From positions 1 through 57,627 of the forward strand of contig NZ_JAHBGE010000034.1 of assembly GCF_018390635.1 (NCBI RefSeq): a stretch of DNA of 57,627 nucleotides. The letters are read 5' to 3'. Source of the DNA: Ancylobacter lacus. Its GTDB lineage: Bacteria; Pseudomonadota; Alphaproteobacteria; Rhizobiales; Xanthobacteraceae. Shown in pieces: positions 56,727 through 57,627 of the stretch. The notes below the pieces were generated by a model, which was given only the letters and a program-made list of their open reading frames with translations, did not search any database and was not told where the DNA came from. The position numbers were made by a program, and so were the translations under genes. Position 1 is the first letter of the stretch. Each line of letters begins with the position of its first letter.

Positions 56727-57627
56727 TTGAAGGTTGTGCGCATCATCAGGACGCTCCTCAGGCATCGTCGGCTGGCGGCCTTCGCCCTCGCGGTGACCGG
56801 CTCGGTCGGCAGCACCAGCATGCTGCAGGACGCCGTCGCCAATGGCGACACGCGGACGATCAGCCTCCACCATGTGCATTCCGGCGAAAGCGCCACCATC
56901 ACCTTCAAGCGCAACGGCCGCTACGATCCCGCCGCGCTGCAGCAGCTCAACGTGCTGCTGCAGGACTGGCGCCGGAAGGAATCCACCCGGATGGACCCGG
57001 CGCTGTTCGACATCATCTGGGAGGTCTACCGCGAGGTCGACGCGTCCGGGCCGATCCAGGTGATCGGCGGCTATCGCTCGCCGGAGACCAACGCCATGCT
57101 CCGCGCCCGCTCGCGCGGCGTCGCCCAGACCAGCCAGCACATGCGCGGCAAGGCGATGGATTTCTACATCCCCGGCGTGCCGCTGGCGAAGATCCGCGAG
57201 GCCGGCCTCCGGCTGCAGCGCGGCGGCGTCGGCTTCTACCCCACCTCGGGCTCGCCCTTCGTCCATCTCGACACCGGCGGCGTGCGGCACTGGCCGCGCA
57301 TGACCCGTGACCAGCTTGCGCGGGTGTTCCCCACCGGCAAGACCGTGCACATCCCCGCCGACGGCAAGCCGATGCCGGGCTACGCGCTGGCGCTGGCCGA
57401 GATCGAGGCGCGGGGCAGCGAGCCCGGTGGGGCCGGCGCCGCCTTTGCCGGCCTTGGCTCGAAGGGCACGAAGAAGAACATCTTCGCCGCGCTGTTCGGC
57501 GGGAAGGACGAGGACGAGGAGGAGGGCGCCCCGGCCGCGCCGGCCCCCGCCCGCGCCGCGCCGGTCGCGGTGGCGCAGGCCGCGCCCGCCGCGGACGAGG
57601 CGGCGGCGACCGCCCCGGCCGGGCCGG
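56727..57627 (+). CDS. DUF882/YcbK-like (LAS/M15-type) exported protein, partial
   Basis: The 5' part (300 codons) of a gene that runs off the window. An N-terminal hydrophobic stretch (about residues 14-30) suggests export by Sec. The DUF882 domain follows, with SLHHVHSGESATITFKRNG near 45, GYRSPETNAMLR near 114, H138 in SQHMRGKAMDF, D145 and H180 in FVHLDTG; these match the zinc ligands of peptidase M15-like D,D/L,D-carboxypeptidases. After residue 230 it becomes Gly/Ala/Glu-rich. No ATG precedes the domain in frame with a good ribosome-binding site; TTG 56727 or GTG 56736 is the likely start. Confidence 0.8.
   Translation, partial: MKVVRIIRTLLRHRRLAAFALAVTGSVGSTSMLQDAVANGDTRTISLHHVHSGESATITFKRNGRYDPAALQQLNVLLQDWRRKESTRMDPALFDIIWEVYREVDASGPIQVIGGYRSPETNAMLRARSRGVAQTSQHMRGKAMDFYIPGVPLAKIREAGLRLQRGGVGFYPTSGSPFVHLDTGGVRHWPRMTRDQLARVFPTGKTVHIPADGKPMPGYALALAEIEARGSEPGGAGAAFAGLGSKGTKKNIFAALFGGKDEDEEEGAPAAPAPARAAPVAVAQAAPAADEAAATAPAGP

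Overview
The window is about 57.6 kb of very GC-rich DNA (near 70 % by eye), almost fully coding, from an alphaproteobacterium. The gene set and order are those of Hyphomicrobiales, most like the Xanthobacteraceae (Xanthobacter/Azorhizobium/Ancylobacter/Starkeya type). That placement is inferred from protein character and synteny; no database was searched.

Layout. (1) 1-5.1 kb: an extensin-like lipoprotein, a first D-Ala-D-Ala ligase, a divergent DapB-family reductase, the RNase P RNA (rnpB, minus strand) and an N-acetylmuramoyl-L-alanine amidase. (2) 5.4-25.4 kb: the division and cell wall (dcw) cluster, rsmH-ftsL-ftsI-murE-murF-mraY-[antisense metallo-beta-lactamase-fold gene]-murD-ftsW-murG-murC-murB-ddlB-ftsQ-ftsA-ftsZ. 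I find no mraZ at its head. It ends in a strong intrinsic terminator after ftsZ. (3) 25.7-35.1 kb: lpxC, bamD, recN, a DPM1/GtrA-type glycosyltransferase, a GT39-type membrane glycosyltransferase and ligA. (4) 35.1-43.1 kb: a DUF3309 mini-protein, aminopeptidase P, a LysE exporter, a solute-binding protein, a UvrD/PcrA helicase, decayed hicA and hicB remnants, and prmA. (5) 43.2-53.9 kb: a thioesterase, an FAD-linked oxidase of the D-lactate dehydrogenase type, a large AsmA-family protein, serB, miaA, a frameshifted msrQ, and purK-purE. (6) 54.2 kb to the end: a YcbB-type L,D-transpeptidase and the start of a DUF882/M15-type protein that runs off the window.

How it fits together. Most genes build, remodel or divide the envelope: cytoplasmic peptidoglycan precursor synthesis (murA is absent, murB-G, mraY and two ddl genes are present), septal synthesis (ftsI, ftsW, ftsL, ftsQ, ftsA, ftsZ), lipid A commitment (lpxC), outer-membrane protein assembly (bamD) and several wall-modifying enzymes (amidase, L,D-transpeptidase, two LAS/M15-like proteins).

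The least explained signals are regulatory. A perfect CtrA-type motif (TTAA-N7-TTAA) sits before the L,D-transpeptidase. One-mismatch versions lie before ftsW, the extensin-like gene, the amidase/rsmH pair and the DUF882 gene. A degenerate version with a rare TTA codon is buried in ddlB just before ftsQ. Together they suggest cell-cycle control of wall genes. Other points worth a second look are the antisense gene splitting the dcw cluster, a DapB-family protein without the catalytic histidines, the hicAB remnants and the msrQ frameshift. I found no CRISPR array, insertion sequence, prophage or tRNA, and no clearly novel multi-gene system.
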